Part shown: piece after piece, positions 22,559 to 32,654 of the stretch
Numbering within the stretch: the first letter of the stretch is position 1
Layout of the letters: each line of letters starts with the position of its first letter
NCBI RefSeq assembly: GCF_014651375.1
Contig: NZ_BMWT01000002.1
Location: 873,477-937,476, forward strand
Direction: 5' to 3'
DNA from: Tateyamaria omphalii
GTDB lineage: Bacteria > Pseudomonadota > Alphaproteobacteria > Rhodobacterales > Rhodobacteraceae
Length of the DNA: 64,000 nucleotides
Position numbers and translations under genes: made by a program
The notes under the pieces: generated by a model
Seen by the model: only the letters and a program-made list of their open reading frames with translations
Told to the model about the DNA's origin: nothing
Database searches by the model: none

Positions 22559-22746
22559 CTGATCGTCCTTTCAGCCGTTGCGCTGCTTCTAGCAGGACAT
22601 CGAACAGGTGCAAGGAGGTGACAGATGTAGACAAAGCAATCGCTTTTTCTTGAAAGGAATTGAACTTCTACAGTGGCATCCGACATGGTGCGTCGGAATG
22701 GGGCGCGATATAGGCCCCAGTGGGTATTAAGACTTGGGAAGACAAC

Positions 22747-23232
22747 ATGAACCGCATTTGTGTTGCTATAATTGCATTATTTTTCGGAACCGTATCAGCC
22801 TCTGCACAGGAATGGGCAATTGGACTTGGAACGTCGGACTTCGGCGACCAAGGTCAGGACAGTGTCGCAGTTGATCTAGAGTATCGCCACACACCGTTCG
22901 TGGAAAAGCGTGTTCTATCTGTGGCGTGGGGTGCGAACGTTGGTGTCACAGGCGAAGGCGACGTGTTCATTGGCGGGGGGATTTGGTCACGCTGGCAATG
23001 GGACAGTGGTTGGTTCATCGACAACAGCATCATGCCTGGCCTGTACGAAGAAGGCACGGACGGCAACTCCCTTGGATCCGGGTTCGAAATTCGGTCCCTG
23101 CTTGGCGTTGGGTACCAATTCGACAATGGTCACGCGATTTCTGCCGCGATCTCTCACAAATCGAATGCGGGCCTTGCCGATAACAACCCGGGCATGAACG
23201 TCTATTCCCTTAGATATCATTTCAAGTTCTGA
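22747..23232 (+). CDS. PagL-like lipid A deacylase / acyloxyacyl hydrolase
   Basis: This 161-residue protein has a signal peptide ([18 protein letters not shown], cleavage after about residue 20). Short amphipathic strands expected of an eight-stranded outer-membrane barrel follow. The C-terminus [28 protein letters not shown] carries the His and Ser of PagL (H-x-S-N-A-G) and ends in Phe as outer-membrane proteins do. PagL removes the 3-O acyl chain of lipid A. The start follows from the signal peptide. Confidence 0.78.
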   Translation: MNRICVAIIALFFGTVSASAQEWAIGLGTSDFGDQGQDSVAVDLEYRHTPFVEKRVLSVAWGANVGVTGEGDVFIGGGIWSRWQWDSGWFIDNSIMPGLYEEGTDGNSLGSGFEIRSLLGVGYQFDNGHAISAAISHKSNAGLADNNPGMNVYSLRYHFKF

Positions 23233-23288
23233 CGCTTGCCTTTCGTTCACCGCTTTGGCAGGTGAGGCAGGACGGACAGGAGACTGAG

Positions 23289-24083
23289 ATGACAACCCGG
23301 ATCGACGCCAAATTTGCGGCCTTGGCAGCCGAGGGACGCAAGGCGTTCGTGTCTTACATCATGGCAGGGGATCCCGATTACGATACCTCACTCGAAGTGG
23401 TCCAAGGACTGCCCGCCGCTGGTGTTGACATCATCGAGCTTGGCCTACCCTTCACCGACCCAATGGCGGATGGACCTACCATTCAACTCGCTGGGCAACG
23501 GGCACTCGAAGCGGGTATGACACTGGATCGCACACTGGAGCTTGCGCGCAGTTTTCGGGAAACCGATGACACAACTCCAATCGTGCTGATGGGATACTAC
23601 AATCCTATCCACTCCTGCGGTGTCGACACTTTTCTGGCAAAAGCCAAAGACGCCGGGATCGATGGTTTGATTGTCGTCGACCTGCCACCGGAGGAAGACA
23701 GTGAACTGTGCATCCCGGCACAAGAGGCGGGGCTGAACTTCATTCGCCTTGCCACGCCAACGACCGATGACAAGCGTCTGCCAAGGGTGCTGCAGAATAC
23801 ATCCGGCTTCGTCTACTACGTGTCAATAACTGGCATCACCGGCGCCGCCGAGGCGGAAGCAGGCGACGTCGGTCCCGAGGTGGCACGGATCAAGTCAGCA
23901 ACAGACCTGCCGGTGATCGTCGGATTTGGCATCAATACACCACAGAAATCCAAGGCGATCGCGTCCGTTGCGGATGGTGCAGTCGTGGGTTCGGCTATCG
24001 TCAGTCGGATCGCCGCAGGTGACAGCGTCAAAGACGTTCTGGCCTTTGTCAAAACACTTGCGGATGGTGCGCACGCGGCTTGA
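23289..24083 (+). CDS. trpA: tryptophan synthase alpha subunit
   Basis: This 264-residue TIM barrel cleaves indole-3-glycerol phosphate and passes indole to TrpB. The catalytic Glu is in [16 protein letters not shown] near residue 50 and the catalytic Asp in [11 protein letters not shown] near 130. The phosphate site VGFGINTP is near 210. The ATG at 23289 is supported by AGGAG nine bases upstream. It is separate from trpF-trpB, which lie about 13 kb away on the other strand. Confidence 0.97.
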   Translation: MTTRIDAKFAALAAEGRKAFVSYIMAGDPDYDTSLEVVQGLPAAGVDIIELGLPFTDPMADGPTIQLAGQRALEAGMTLDRTLELARSFRETDDTTPIVLMGYYNPIHSCGVDTFLAKAKDAGIDGLIVVDLPPEEDSELCIPAQEAGLNFIRLATPTTDDKRLPRVLQNTSGFVYYVSITGITGAAEAEAGDVGPEVARIKSATDLPVIVGFGINTPQKSKAIASVADGAVVGSAIVSRIAAGDSVKDVLAFVKTLADGAHAA

Positions 24084-24100
24084 TCAAGCCAAAGCTCAAA

Positions 24101-24125
24101 ATTCCCTGTTTGCGGGAATCTTTTT
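24101..24125 (+). terminator. terminator after trpA
   Basis: The stem ATTCCC/GGGAAT with a seven-base loop is followed by C and TTTTT. Confidence 0.65.
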
Positions 24126-24188
24126 CAAATCATTGAGTTATTTGACAGATGTGCCACAGTCACGCGATTGAGTGTACTGCGGTTAAAA

Positions 24189-24626
24189 ATGTCGAACGCC
24201 TTGCAATCCCCTTTTGACGTTTCAGAACATTTGCTTGTACGCACCGGGGATGCGTTGATGTCTGGGGATTTTGACAGTTTTGCGCGTTGCTTCTCGCTCC
24301 CTTACGAATTGGAAACGATCGACGGCAAACGCCAGATAACCACGCGTGAGCAGCTGAAGGTCACTTTCGACGCAGTGCACGGACATCTGATGAAACAACA
24401 GGTGACAATGATGGCCCGCCACTGCGTTTCAGCGAGCTTTCGCAGCGACAACGAAGTTGCAGCAACGCACGAAACCCGTCTTCTGAGCAGGGACATCCTT
24501 GTACAACAACCCTATCCCGCTTTCTCACTCTTGAAACGAGGTACAGATAGGGAATGGCGGATCACCTTCACCTCATATGTCATTGTGGATTCTTCTGATT
24601 TGAACGGCGCGCTTCAGGCAGGTTAG
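24189..24626 (+). CDS. NTF2-like small protein of unknown function
   Basis: This is a 145-residue protein. The pattern of a long first helix ([32 protein letters not shown]), a second helix and three or four strands ending in [11 protein letters not shown] fits the NTF2/SnoaL-like fold. No catalytic residues can be assigned. It is convergent with cmk, overlapping its end by four bases. The ATG giving MSNALQ is preferred to an upstream codon because it matches the start of the fold. Confidence 0.6.
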   Translation: MSNALQSPFDVSEHLLVRTGDALMSGDFDSFARCFSLPYELETIDGKRQITTREQLKVTFDAVHGHLMKQQVTMMARHCVSASFRSDNEVAATHETRLLSRDILVQQPYPAFSLLKRGTDREWRITFTSYVIVDSSDLNGALQAG

Positions 24627-25252
24627 TTCCGATCAAAGCCTTTGCGCCTTTCGACATATGAAATGGCTGTGGCAATGGCCTCTTCAATCGACATTTCAGA
24701 TGTGTCGACAATCTGCGCGCCCTCGGCAGGTCTCATTGGTGCCGCGTCACGCTCACTATCCCGGGTATCCCGAATACGCACATCATCCAACACTTGCTCG
24801 AGCGTCCGATCATCGCCCTTTGCGGACAATTCTCTCCAACGGCGCTCAGCGCGTGTCTCGGCACTTGCGGTCACAAAGAGCTGAACGTCAGCATCCGGAC
24901 AAATTACAGTGCAGATGTCGCGACCATCCAAAACCGCACCGCCCGGGCGACGAGCGAATTCACGTTGAAACTCCAGTAGTGCAGAACGCACCTCCGGAAT
25001 AGCAGCAACACGGCTGGCTGCCTGAGCCACTTCGGCAGTGCGCAAACGGCCGCCTTCCAGAGCTTCCGGTTGCAACGCTTGTGCCGCTTCGATCGGGTTT
25101 GCACCTTCCAAGGCCAACGCACCAACAGCACGGTACAGCAAGCCAGTGTCCAGATGAGCAAATCCGAAATGCTCGGCAATGGCACGACTAATCGTGCCTT
25201 TGCCTGCGGCAGCGGGCCCATCAATCGCAACGGTGAAAGGCGCAGAATGCAT
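24623..25252 (-). CDS. cmk: (d)CMP kinase
   Basis: This 209-residue nucleotide kinase phosphorylates CMP and dCMP. The P-loop is [17 protein letters not shown] at residues 10-26. The NMP-binding region holds [15 protein letters not shown], and [19 protein letters not shown] is the cytidylate-kinase-specific block. It lies three bases after aroA, as part of the aroA-cmk pair typical of alphaproteobacteria. Confidence 0.96.
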   Translation of the reverse strand: MHSAPFTVAIDGPAAAGKGTISRAIAEHFGFAHLDTGLLYRAVGALALEGANPIEAAQALQPEALEGGRLRTAEVAQAASRVAAIPEVRSALLEFQREFARRPGGAVLDGRDICTVICPDADVQLFVTASAETRAERRWRELSAKGDDRTLEQVLDDVRIRDTRDSERDAAPMRPAEGAQIVDTSEMSIEEAIATAISYVERRKGFDRN

Positions 25253-25255
25253 TGT

Positions 25256-26602
25256 TCAATTGCGACGCAGGTCTGCGCCCAACTTACCCATCAGTGGCTC
25301 AAAAATCGGGAACGATGTTGCAATTGGTCCGCCATCATCCACTGACATTGACCGCTGTGTCGCCATCCCCATGACAAGGAAGGACATGGCGATACGATGA
25401 TCAAGGTGGCTGGCGCAAGTCGCTCCCCCCGTCACGTTCCCATGTCCCAGACCCGTTACAGTCCACCAATCCAGGCCGTCCTCGACGGTCACCCCAGCTG
25501 CCCGCAAACCGGTAGCCATAGCATCAATGCGGTCACTTTCCTTGACGCGCAGTTCTTTCACGCCGGGCATATGCGTCTGCCCCTTGGCAAAAGATGCCAC
25601 GACCGACAAAATCGGGTATTCATCAATCATGCTGGCTGCACGCTCTTCTGGCACTTCGATGCCAGTCAAATCAGGTGAGAAGCGCACGCGGAGATCGGCA
25701 ACCGGCTCTCCCCCCTCTGCTCGTTCGTTCTCATAGGTTAAATCCGCGCCCATCTCTCGCAACGTGGTGAACAGTCCGGCCCTGGTCGGGTTCAGACCAA
25801 TGTTCGGCACCACAACGTCAGACCCGGGCACAATCAGCGCGGCACAGACCGGAAATGCAGCCGAAGAAGGGTCGCGTGGGACCTCAATGTGCAGCGGCTT
25901 CAACTCAGGCTGCCCTGTCAACGTAATGACACGCCCCTCGTCTGTGATCTCAGTGGAAATCTCCGCCCCAAAACCGGCAAGCATCCGTTCGGTGTGGTCG
26001 CGCGTGGCTTCAGCTTCAATCACTACCGTTTGGCCCGGGGCATTCAGGCCAGCCAGCAAAACAGCAGATTTGACCTGTGCCGACGGCATTGGAACGGTGT
26101 ACTCCACCGGCACTGGATCAACCGCACCTACCAGGGTCATTGGCAAGCGGCCTCCTGACCTGCCAACGGCCTTACATCCAAAAAGCGTAAGCGGATCGGT
26201 GACGCGCGCCATAGGACGACCATTCAGGCTCGCATCTCCAGAAAATGTCACCGAAATAGGCGACGTGGCCATCGCGCCCATGATCAAACGCACGCCGGTG
26301 CCTGAATTGCCGCAGTCAATAACTTGATCGGGTTCAGCAAACCCGCCAACGCCCACTCCGTGCACCGACCAGGATCCACTGCCGTGGTTCACAACATCGG
26401 CGCCGAAGGCCTGCATGGCCCGGCCCGTGTCAAGCACATCCTGCCCTTCCAGCAACCCGGTGATCGTGGTCTCACCGACCGCCATGGCGCCAAGGATCAG
26501 AGACCGGTGCGAAATGGACTTGTCTCCGGGCACCTCTGCGGTCCCTGTCAAAGGCCCACAGGCGGAAGAGGTCATAGGAATCGGATCACCGTGGCTGGAC
26601 AT
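25256..26602 (-). CDS. aroA: 3-phosphoshikimate 1-carboxyvinyltransferase (EPSP synthase)
   Basis: This 448-residue shikimate-pathway enzyme joins PEP and shikimate-3-phosphate. Visible are [18 protein letters not shown] with the catalytic Lys near residue 24 and [12 protein letters not shown] near 95. Further on are [13 protein letters not shown] near 245, [21 protein letters not shown] near 350 and DHRIAMSF near 405. It has the Ala-for-Gly changes seen in class II enzymes (NSGTGVRL), though the class cannot be fixed by eye. The 248 bases upstream of it hold no recognisable gene. Confidence 0.97.
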   Translation of the reverse strand: MSSHGDPIPMTSSACGPLTGTAEVPGDKSISHRSLILGAMAVGETTITGLLEGQDVLDTGRAMQAFGADVVNHGSGSWSVHGVGVGGFAEPDQVIDCGNSGTGVRLIMGAMATSPISVTFSGDASLNGRPMARVTDPLTLFGCKAVGRSGGRLPMTLVGAVDPVPVEYTVPMPSAQVKSAVLLAGLNAPGQTVVIEAEATRDHTERMLAGFGAEISTEITDEGRVITLTGQPELKPLHIEVPRDPSSAAFPVCAALIVPGSDVVVPNIGLNPTRAGLFTTLREMGADLTYENERAEGGEPVADLRVRFSPDLTGIEVPEERAASMIDEYPILSVVASFAKGQTHMPGVKELRVKESDRIDAMATGLRAAGVTVEDGLDWWTVTGLGHGNVTGGATCASHLDHRIAMSFLVMGMATQRSMSVDDGGPIATSFPIFEPLMGKLGADLRRN

Positions 26603-26850
26603 GTTTGCGCTCGCATCTTTTCAGTCGGCGCAGACCTACCCCGCCCACGCGAAGCCGTCCAGACCACGCACGCGCTTGTCCCTGGTTCTGGCCCAAAAGA
26701 TCTTCCGTAAACCTTCCGCCGACTTTCTGATGCAACGGTAACAAGGACACAAGGCGCGGACACATCCTGCATCAGCCGCCCAATACCCTTGCGGCTTCCA
26801 CAAAGCAGCCACTCGTGCAAACCACAGCGAATTCCGGCTTCGAGCGCAAC

Positions 26851-27375
26851 CTACCGAACCGTCGACCTGATCTTTTCCATCTCGCATGCAATAGCTCTAG
26901 TACACTCTTCGATGCTGCTGACACTTGTGTCCACGACGAGTCGGTCGGTGCGCCACTGTTCGAACTCACGCTGAGAAACGGCCTGCCAACTAGGGACTGC
27001 AAGTCCCTGAATGTCGCTTTTGCGGGTTTCGACCCGTTGCCGATGGACATCTGTATCTGAACAGACAACTTCGACATTTAGGAGCTGGGACGATGCAGCA
27101 GCAGCGGTTAGCGCCCACAATTCCCTTGTTTTTTCAATTGGATTCACCGTGTCTGCGATTACATCGAAACCGAGTAGGAGGTTATCTTTCGCGACAGAAG
27201 CGATTGCTAAATAGCCGGCATCTTCGGCTGAACGGATATTCAGTACGCTTCTCTGTAGCGCAGCCTCAACAGAGTCCACACGTAGATGCATGGCCTTACT
27301 CTGCGCGGACAAGCTCTGTGAGACCTTTGTTTTACCGACTCCGGGAAGCCCTGAAAGGGAAACGAGTATCGCCAT
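26851..27375 (-). CDS. small P-loop kinase-like protein
   Basis: This is a 174-residue protein. Walker A is LSGLPGVGKTKVSQSL at residues 7-22, followed by LRVDSVEAAL (the D-S of small-molecule kinases) and, near residue 70, GFDVIADTVNP. The shape is that of AAA_33/APS-kinase-like or zeta-toxin-like phosphotransferases. No substrate can be named and no antitoxin-like partner is adjacent. About 230 bases on either side contain no recognisable gene. Confidence 0.72.
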   Translation of the reverse strand: MAILVSLSGLPGVGKTKVSQSLSAQSKAMHLRVDSVEAALQRSVLNIRSAEDAGYLAIASVAKDNLLLGFDVIADTVNPIEKTRELWALTAAAASSQLLNVEVVCSDTDVHRQRVETRKSDIQGLAVPSWQAVSQREFEQWRTDRLVVDTSVSSIEECTRAIACEMEKIRSTVR

Positions 27376-27603
27376 TCAATCAGGATAGGATCAACTCCAT
27401 GCAAACGGCAACTTTGTCCGCATCTTTCCAATTCGCCTGCTCCGCGACAAGGATCTGCAATCGCGAACCTGGTAAGGCGAGTCATGCCTTATAAACCGTC
27501 TTGACGACGGCCACCGGCCACGCGCCTTTTCTCAAACAAGGACATGCGATCAATACTCCAAGCGCAACCTCTGCAAAGGCCGCGGGTCCGAGGGCTAAGC
27601 CGT

Positions 27604-28302
27604 CTAGCCGACCCGCCGGAAGGTCAGGTAGTGAGGCACCCGCCCCTCGCGCAGCGCCTTCTGCTCATAGCGCGTGCTGATCCAGTCGTCCCAAGGCTTA
27701 CGCCAGTCTCCGGGCCGATCCGCCAACCACTCGAACCCCGCTTTCGGCACCTCTTCCAGCGTCTGGCGCACGTAGTCCGGAATATCCGTCGCCACCCGAA
27801 AGATCGCTCCGGGTTTCAAGGCACGGGCCAAAGGCTCCAAATGCTCCTGCGTCACAAACCGACGACGATGGTGGCGTGCCTTCGGCCACGGATCGGGATA
27901 AAGTAAAAAGGCACGTGCAATCGACGCCTCGGGCAGCACGTCCATCAGATCGCGGGCATCGCCCGGATGCACCGCCAGATTGTCCACGCCAGCCCGCCGG
28001 ATCTTGCCCAGCAGCATCGCCACACCATTGATATATGGCTCGGCGCCGATGATCCCCACATCCGGGTTCTCGGCAGCCTGATGCACTAGGTGCTCACCGC
28101 CACCAAAGCCCACCTCAAGCCAAACTGGCTTGCCACCGAACAGCCCCTCCAGATCAAGCGGTGCACGTGCGGGATTGTCCTCCCACGACACAGCGCCCGG
28201 AGACAGGGCGGCAAGGTCCTCGTCCAGATACCGTTTCTGACTGTCTTTCAGGGTCTTGCCCTTCAGACGTCCATAAAAGTTGCGATGTGGGCGTTCTGTC
28301 AT
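27604..28302 (-). CDS. trmB: tRNA (guanine-N7)-methyltransferase
   Basis: This 232-residue enzyme methylates G46 of tRNAs with SAM. It shows LEVGFGGGEHLVHQA (motif I) near residue 60, IGAEPYINGVAMLL near 83 and the TrmB hallmark LLYPDPWPKARHHRRRFV near 130. WISTRYEQKAL lies near the end. The ATG at 28302 was chosen because MTERPHRNFYGRLKGK is the usual start; the upstream codons are Arg- and Gly-rich and atypical. Confidence 0.96.
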   Translation of the reverse strand: MTERPHRNFYGRLKGKTLKDSQKRYLDEDLAALSPGAVSWEDNPARAPLDLEGLFGGKPVWLEVGFGGGEHLVHQAAENPDVGIIGAEPYINGVAMLLGKIRRAGVDNLAVHPGDARDLMDVLPEASIARAFLLYPDPWPKARHHRRRFVTQEHLEPLARALKPGAIFRVATDIPDYVRQTLEEVPKAGFEWLADRPGDWRKPWDDWISTRYEQKALREGRVPHYLTFRRVG

Positions 28303-28374
28303 GGGCGCGCATGTACCGCGCCGCCCGCGCCGGGGCAATGGCGTAAGGCGCAGGTGCCCTGCGCCGCCCCGGTC

Positions 28375-28821
28375 TTAATCCCGTGCGGCGTCCAGATATT
28401 CGCGCAGCGCAGTCAGCACCGGACGAATTTCCACCAATTGGTTGACATCAAACTCTTCCGCAAGTTTCGCAAAATCCGGTCCAAGACCCGCGATCGTCTC
28501 CGCACGCACATCCCGCCCCTTGTCCGTCAGCCAGACCCTCTTTGAGCGCCCATCGTCAGGGTTGGGCCGCGTCTTGACCAGACCGTGCTGTTCAAGCCCC
28601 TTGAGCGTGTGTGTCATCGTTGTCTTGGGCACCTGAAACGCGCGGGCCATCTCCATCGGCGTGCGCCCGTCCGACACGCGGGTCAGATGGTTCAACACCC
28701 CGAAATGCGGTGCAATCAGCCCATCAGGCAACCGCGCCTCCAGAATGGCGCGGCTGAGCTGTTCGATAATGCCGATCTCGTTGAACACTTCGAAAAAGAC
28801 CGACGGGTCACTGTCACGCAT
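28375..28821 (-). CDS. MarR-family transcriptional regulator
   Basis: This is a 148-residue protein with the winged-helix core LIAPHFGVLNHLTRVSDGRTPMEMARAFQVPKTTMTHTLKGLEQHGLVKTRPNPDDGRSKRVWLTDKG at about 38-105, the DxRSKR wing being typical of MarR. It overlaps the nitroreductase gene end by eight bases, so the pair is co-transcribed. The palindromes in front of that gene (29975-30015) are the natural sites for it. The effector is unknown. Confidence 0.92.
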   Translation of the reverse strand: MRDSDPSVFFEVFNEIGIIEQLSRAILEARLPDGLIAPHFGVLNHLTRVSDGRTPMEMARAFQVPKTTMTHTLKGLEQHGLVKTRPNPDDGRSKRVWLTDKGRDVRAETIAGLGPDFAKLAEEFDVNQLVEIRPVLTALREYLDAARD

Positions 28822-29959
28822 GCACGATCTTGCTTTCCAAATCCCAACGCGGGCTCTGCGGCACGGATGCGCCATAGCCCAATCGACCCAACATTTGCAC
28901 GGTTTCGCCCCCCGGCGCCAGCATCCCATGCGCTTCATCGTAAAGGGCCGACATCTCGGGAAATTCCTGCAATGCCTGGCTCATCGGCTGCATTCCCAAC
29001 CCGGCGGCGGTGGTGGCAAGGTTCAGGCGCAGCCAATCACGCCCTGCGATGATCTGATCGGCGCGGGAATTGCCCGGCGTCGTCAGCCAGACATAGGCCA
29101 TGCCGGTCATCGCCGTCGCCGTAACCATCTCTAATCCCTGCTTGTACGACATGCCGTCGCGGTCCATCGCCGCCTCACGGCTGAACAGGCCGGTCAGGCG
29201 CAACGCCTCGAATTGCGGCCCGGAAAAGTCAATGCCGTCGGGGTTTGCATCCACCTCGCGATGCCCGATCCGGAACAGGTCCACGCTTTCCTTGTAAGTG
29301 CGCGGCGTCTCGAACTCGACCTCAAAGGCGCGGGCGGTCAGCAGACGCAGGGCCGCAACGCGGTCGGGATCATGGGTCGCCTCCACACCTGATCCTCGGG
29401 TAACCGGTGTCATGATGTTCTGCAACACGTCCTGCGATACGGGCCGCGCCGTGTCATGGGGTTCTTTCAAAGAGCGGCGGTCCATCACATGAGCAAATAG
29501 GGGTGACGGCTCCGCCGCACCGGGTACAAACCGCGCCACGGCCACCCGGCGACTGTCCAGCGCAGTTGCGTCCTCTCCATCGGGGAACACATCCAGCTCC
29601 ACCCCGATCCCATCCTGCGCCGCGGCCAGCACCAGCAGTTCCAAGAAACAACCCAGCCCCACGACGATCTGACGGCTGAACGGATCGGTATGCGGCAGCA
29701 GCTTGTCCGTATCGACACGCAGTGTGACCTCACCGTCGGTGCGCAGGTCCACCTGCCACGGCTGCCGGTTGTGCGGGTTCGGCGCCAGGATCGCATAAGA
29801 CAACGCCCGCATCCGCGGCTCGGCATAGGAGCCCGCCAGCGACCACGGTTTCAACGCGGTCTGCGGCGTGCGGGTCACGGCAAAAGCCCCTGCACCAGAG
29901 GCGGCAAGGATTGATCCACCTCCGATCAAGGCGAGTGTTTTACGGCGGGATATCGGCAT
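28814..29959 (-). CDS. exported nitroreductase-family protein (Tat signal)
   Basis: This is a 381-residue protein. The N-terminus SRRKTLALIGGGSILAASGAGAFA is a twin-arginine signal, so the folded protein with its flavin is exported. The flavin-binding layout of nitroreductases is seen in ALSYAILAPNPHNRQPWQVDL near residue 50 and DQIIAGRDWLRLNLATTAAGLGMQPMSQALQEFPEM near 305. The start at 29959 has GGAG six bases before it. It is the first gene of a pair with a MarR regulator. The substrate is unknown. Confidence 0.85.
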   Translation of the reverse strand: MPISRRKTLALIGGGSILAASGAGAFAVTRTPQTALKPWSLAGSYAEPRMRALSYAILAPNPHNRQPWQVDLRTDGEVTLRVDTDKLLPHTDPFSRQIVVGLGCFLELLVLAAAQDGIGVELDVFPDGEDATALDSRRVAVARFVPGAAEPSPLFAHVMDRRSLKEPHDTARPVSQDVLQNIMTPVTRGSGVEATHDPDRVAALRLLTARAFEVEFETPRTYKESVDLFRIGHREVDANPDGIDFSGPQFEALRLTGLFSREAAMDRDGMSYKQGLEMVTATAMTGMAYVWLTTPGNSRADQIIAGRDWLRLNLATTAAGLGMQPMSQALQEFPEMSALYDEAHGMLAPGGETVQMLGRLGYGASVPQSPRWDLESKIVHA

Positions 29960-29974
29960 GACGGCCTCCATTGG

Positions 29975-30015
29975 TGCGATTTCGAACTACACAGGCAATA
30001 TAATGCGATATCGCA
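29975..30015. promoter_or_regulatory. probable MarR operator pair
   Basis: The perfect palindrome TGCGATATCGCA lies at 30004-30015. A related half, TGCGATTTCG, lies at 29975-29984, about 30 bases away, in front of the nitroreductase-marR pair. Spacing and symmetry fit a self-regulated MarR promoter. Confidence 0.5.
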
Positions 30016-30117
30016 CCAAACAAGTCCCATTTCGTACCTTATGAGGGAACCAACATCATCACTTGTCTCAAACACCTCAAATTGGTAAGTAAACCTAACC
30101 AATATCGAAGGTTCACC

Positions 30118-31281
30118 ATGCCCGTCATCACCAACGTCGAAGATCTCAAGCGCCTCTACGAACGCCGCGTGCCCCGCATGTTCTACGATTACTGCGAATC
30201 CGGCAGCTGGACCGAACAGACCTTCCGCGACAACTCCTCGGACTTCGATGACATCCGCTTGCGCCAGCGCGTGGCCGTGGACATGTCGGGTCGCTCCACC
30301 AAATCCCAGATGATCGGCCAGGACGTGGCGATGCCGGTGGCGCTTGCCCCCGTCGGCCTCACCGGCATGCAGCACGCGGATGGCGAAATGAAAGCCGCCC
30401 GCGCAGCCGAGAAGTTCGGCGTTCCCTTCACCCTCTCGACCATGTCGATCAACTCGATCGAGGATGTGGCCGGCTTCACAAACGCTCCCTTCTGGTTCCA
30501 GCTGTATACGATGAAGGATCAGGATTATGTCAGTCGCCTGATCCAGCGAGCCAGGGATGCGAACTGTTCGGCCCTTGTCATCACGCTCGACCTGCAAATC
30601 CTCGGACAACGGCACAAGGACCTGAAGAACGGCCTCTCCGCCCCACCCAAGCTGACGGCCAAAACCATCGCGAACCTGATGACCAAGTGGTCGTGGGGGA
30701 TCGAGATGCTGTCCGCCAAGCGTCGCGAGTTCGGCAACATCGTGGGCCACGTCGACGGGATCAGCGATGCGTCCTCGCTGGGCGCATGGACAGCGGAACA
30801 ATTCGACCCCACGCTCGATTGGAACAAGGTCGCCAAGCTGAAAGAGCAATGGGGGGGCAAGGTCATCCTCAAGGGCATCCTTGACGCCGACGACGCCAAG
30901 ATGGCGCTGAAGGTCGGCGCTGACGCCATCATCGTATCAAACCACGGCGGGCGGCAACTCGATGGCGCGCTCAGTTCCATCCGCGCCCTGCCCTCGATCC
31001 TGGATGCGGTTGACGATCAGGTCGAAGTGCATCTCGACAGCGGCATCCGCTCGGGCCAGGACGTGCTCAAGGCGTTGGCGATGGGCGCCAAGGGTACCTA
31101 TATCGGCCGCGCTTTTGTCTATGGTCTGGGCGCCATGGGGCAACAGGGCGTGACCGAAGCGCTGAACGTGATCCACAAGGAACTCGACACGACCATGGCA
31201 CTGTGCGGTGAAACGAACGTGGCCAATCTCGGGCGGCACAACCTGCTGGTACCCGAAGGGTTCGGCGGACGCTGGCAGTAA
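30118..31281 (+). CDS. lldD: FMN-dependent L-lactate dehydrogenase / alpha-hydroxyacid oxidase
   Basis: This is a 387-residue TIM-barrel flavoenzyme. It has VPRMFYDYCESGSW near residue 15, QLYTMKDQDYVSRLIQRA near 130 and the active-site block ADAIIVSNHGGRQLDGALSS near 275 with the catalytic His. The FMN-phosphate block DSGIRSGQDVLKALAMGAKGTYIGR is near 310. Membrane-linked oxidation of L-lactate to pyruvate is the most likely role; glycolate or mandelate oxidases of the same family cannot be excluded. Divergent from the nitroreductase. Confidence 0.9.
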   Translation: MPVITNVEDLKRLYERRVPRMFYDYCESGSWTEQTFRDNSSDFDDIRLRQRVAVDMSGRSTKSQMIGQDVAMPVALAPVGLTGMQHADGEMKAARAAEKFGVPFTLSTMSINSIEDVAGFTNAPFWFQLYTMKDQDYVSRLIQRARDANCSALVITLDLQILGQRHKDLKNGLSAPPKLTAKTIANLMTKWSWGIEMLSAKRREFGNIVGHVDGISDASSLGAWTAEQFDPTLDWNKVAKLKEQWGGKVILKGILDADDAKMALKVGADAIIVSNHGGRQLDGALSSIRALPSILDAVDDQVEVHLDSGIRSGQDVLKALAMGAKGTYIGRAFVYGLGAMGQQGVTEALNVIHKELDTTMALCGETNVANLGRHNLLVPEGFGGRWQ

Positions 31282-31286
31282 GCAGG

Positions 31287-31345
31287 CGATATGGGGGCGC
31301 TGCCCCCGCGCGTGCGCGCTCCCCCGAGGTATTTTCAGCCAGAAG
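31287..31345. repeat. intergenic GC hairpin with CCCCCGAGGTATTTT tail
   Basis: GGGGGC-GCT-GCCCCC (31290-31304) is followed by a GC-rich spacer and CCCCCGAGGTATTTT. A related element stands at 48582-48640. It lies between convergent lldD and the MFS gene, so it may act as a terminator for both. Confidence 0.4.
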
Positions 31346-32507
31346 AAGACATGGACGTGGTGCGCGTCGTCAGCATCCGGTTCCATGCAGGCAGCAGGAT
31401 GGCTGCAACTGCGAACATGATGCCTGCGATGACATAGAAAGACACACGCAGACCAAACCCTTCGGCCACGAAGCCCATGATGACCGGCCCAAGGAAAAAG
31501 GCGGCATAGCCCAGCGCTGCGGCCTGGCTGATCGCCGCCAGACGGTATTTCGGGCGCACGGCTTGCCCCACAAGACCAAGCGCCAATGGGCCGACAACCG
31601 ACACGCCCAAGCCCCCAAGCAGGAAGCCGACATAGGCCGTGCTTAGCCCCGGCGCCATGCCCGCCAGCGCCAGCCCGATCCCTGCGATGCAGGATGCCAG
31701 CATCATGACACGCAAGGGCGGCCAACCTGCGCCGAACACATGTCCACCAAGCCGCCCCACGGCCATACCGACAGCCAGCAATGCAGGCCCCATTGCACCC
31801 TCGGCCGGCCCGCCGCCCAGTGTCCGTTCCACATGCAGGGCTGACCAGCCTTCTGACGCGGCCTCGCCCAGAAACGCGGCCAAAACCACAAGGCCACCGA
31901 CCCAGACAAGGGCTCGGGGCATGCCGGTCGCGTCCTGCGCCTCATCCTCTGTCTGCGTGCGCATCGGCAGGACCATCCATGGGAACAGGACGGCAACAGC
32001 CACTCCCATTGCGGCAAAGACCGCAACCGGGCCAAATCCGCCCTCTCGTGCGGCGCCAACGCCGATAGCCGCCACCGCATAGGCAACCGAGAACAAGCCA
32101 TGGTTCAGGTTCATCAGGCTGCGGCCCGTTTCGGCCTCGGCCTCACTCACCTCAGCATTGGCCAATACGTCCGCAATACCCGACCCGCCAGCAGCAAAGA
32201 AAAGCGCAATACCAATGGCCATAGGCGTATGTGCCGCACCGGCCAAAACGAACCCAGCCACCATGCAAGCCGCGCCTACAATCATCGCCCATCGCCCGAA
32301 CAGACGATAGAACAAGGGGGCCAGCCACATCGCCATCAACGCACCGGTTGACCCAATCAACACCAAGGTGCCCCAGGCCCCATCACCCACGCCCACCTGC
32401 GCCTTAATCACCGGCATCTGCGCCGAAAACGCAGCCCAGCCAAAGCCGACAACCACAAACCCCGCGAGCGCGCGGCGAGAGGCAAAAAGATCGCTCAGTA
32501 TCCGCAT
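31335..32507 (-). CDS. MFS transporter
   Basis: This is a 390-residue membrane protein with about twelve hydrophobic segments, e.g. ALAGFVVVGFGWAAFSAQMPVIKA at the start. The segment FYRLFGRWAMIVGAA between helices 2 and 3 corresponds to the family loop. The sequence resembles the YbjJ-like or fucose-permease-like group. The ATG at 32507 gives the usual short cytoplasmic N-terminus. The transported compound is unknown. Confidence 0.85.
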   Translation of the reverse strand: MRILSDLFASRRALAGFVVVGFGWAAFSAQMPVIKAQVGVGDGAWGTLVLIGSTGALMAMWLAPLFYRLFGRWAMIVGAACMVAGFVLAGAAHTPMAIGIALFFAAGGSGIADVLANAEVSEAEAETGRSLMNLNHGLFSVAYAVAAIGVGAAREGGFGPVAVFAAMGVAVAVLFPWMVLPMRTQTEDEAQDATGMPRALVWVGGLVVLAAFLGEAASEGWSALHVERTLGGGPAEGAMGPALLAVGMAVGRLGGHVFGAGWPPLRVMMLASCIAGIGLALAGMAPGLSTAYVGFLLGGLGVSVVGPLALGLVGQAVRPKYRLAAISQAAALGYAAFFLGPVIMGFVAEGFGLRVSFYVIAGIMFAVAAILLPAWNRMLTTRTTSMSSSG

Positions 32508-32654
32508 GATCAAGCGGTGACACGAGCCACGCGCATCGTCCAGCCCCAACCGCGCATTTTGCATCTTTTCAAGCGACTGGAACCGGTCTAAGAGGCAGCC
32601 TTCACGCGGGGTGACAGCCTTGGAGGCACCCTGCCCTAACTTTGGAGAATACAA

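Noticed and set aside
26572-26850. Open frames upstream of aroA
   Set aside because: Composition is unlike proteins, they overlap the aroA start, and no domain or ribosome-binding site was seen.
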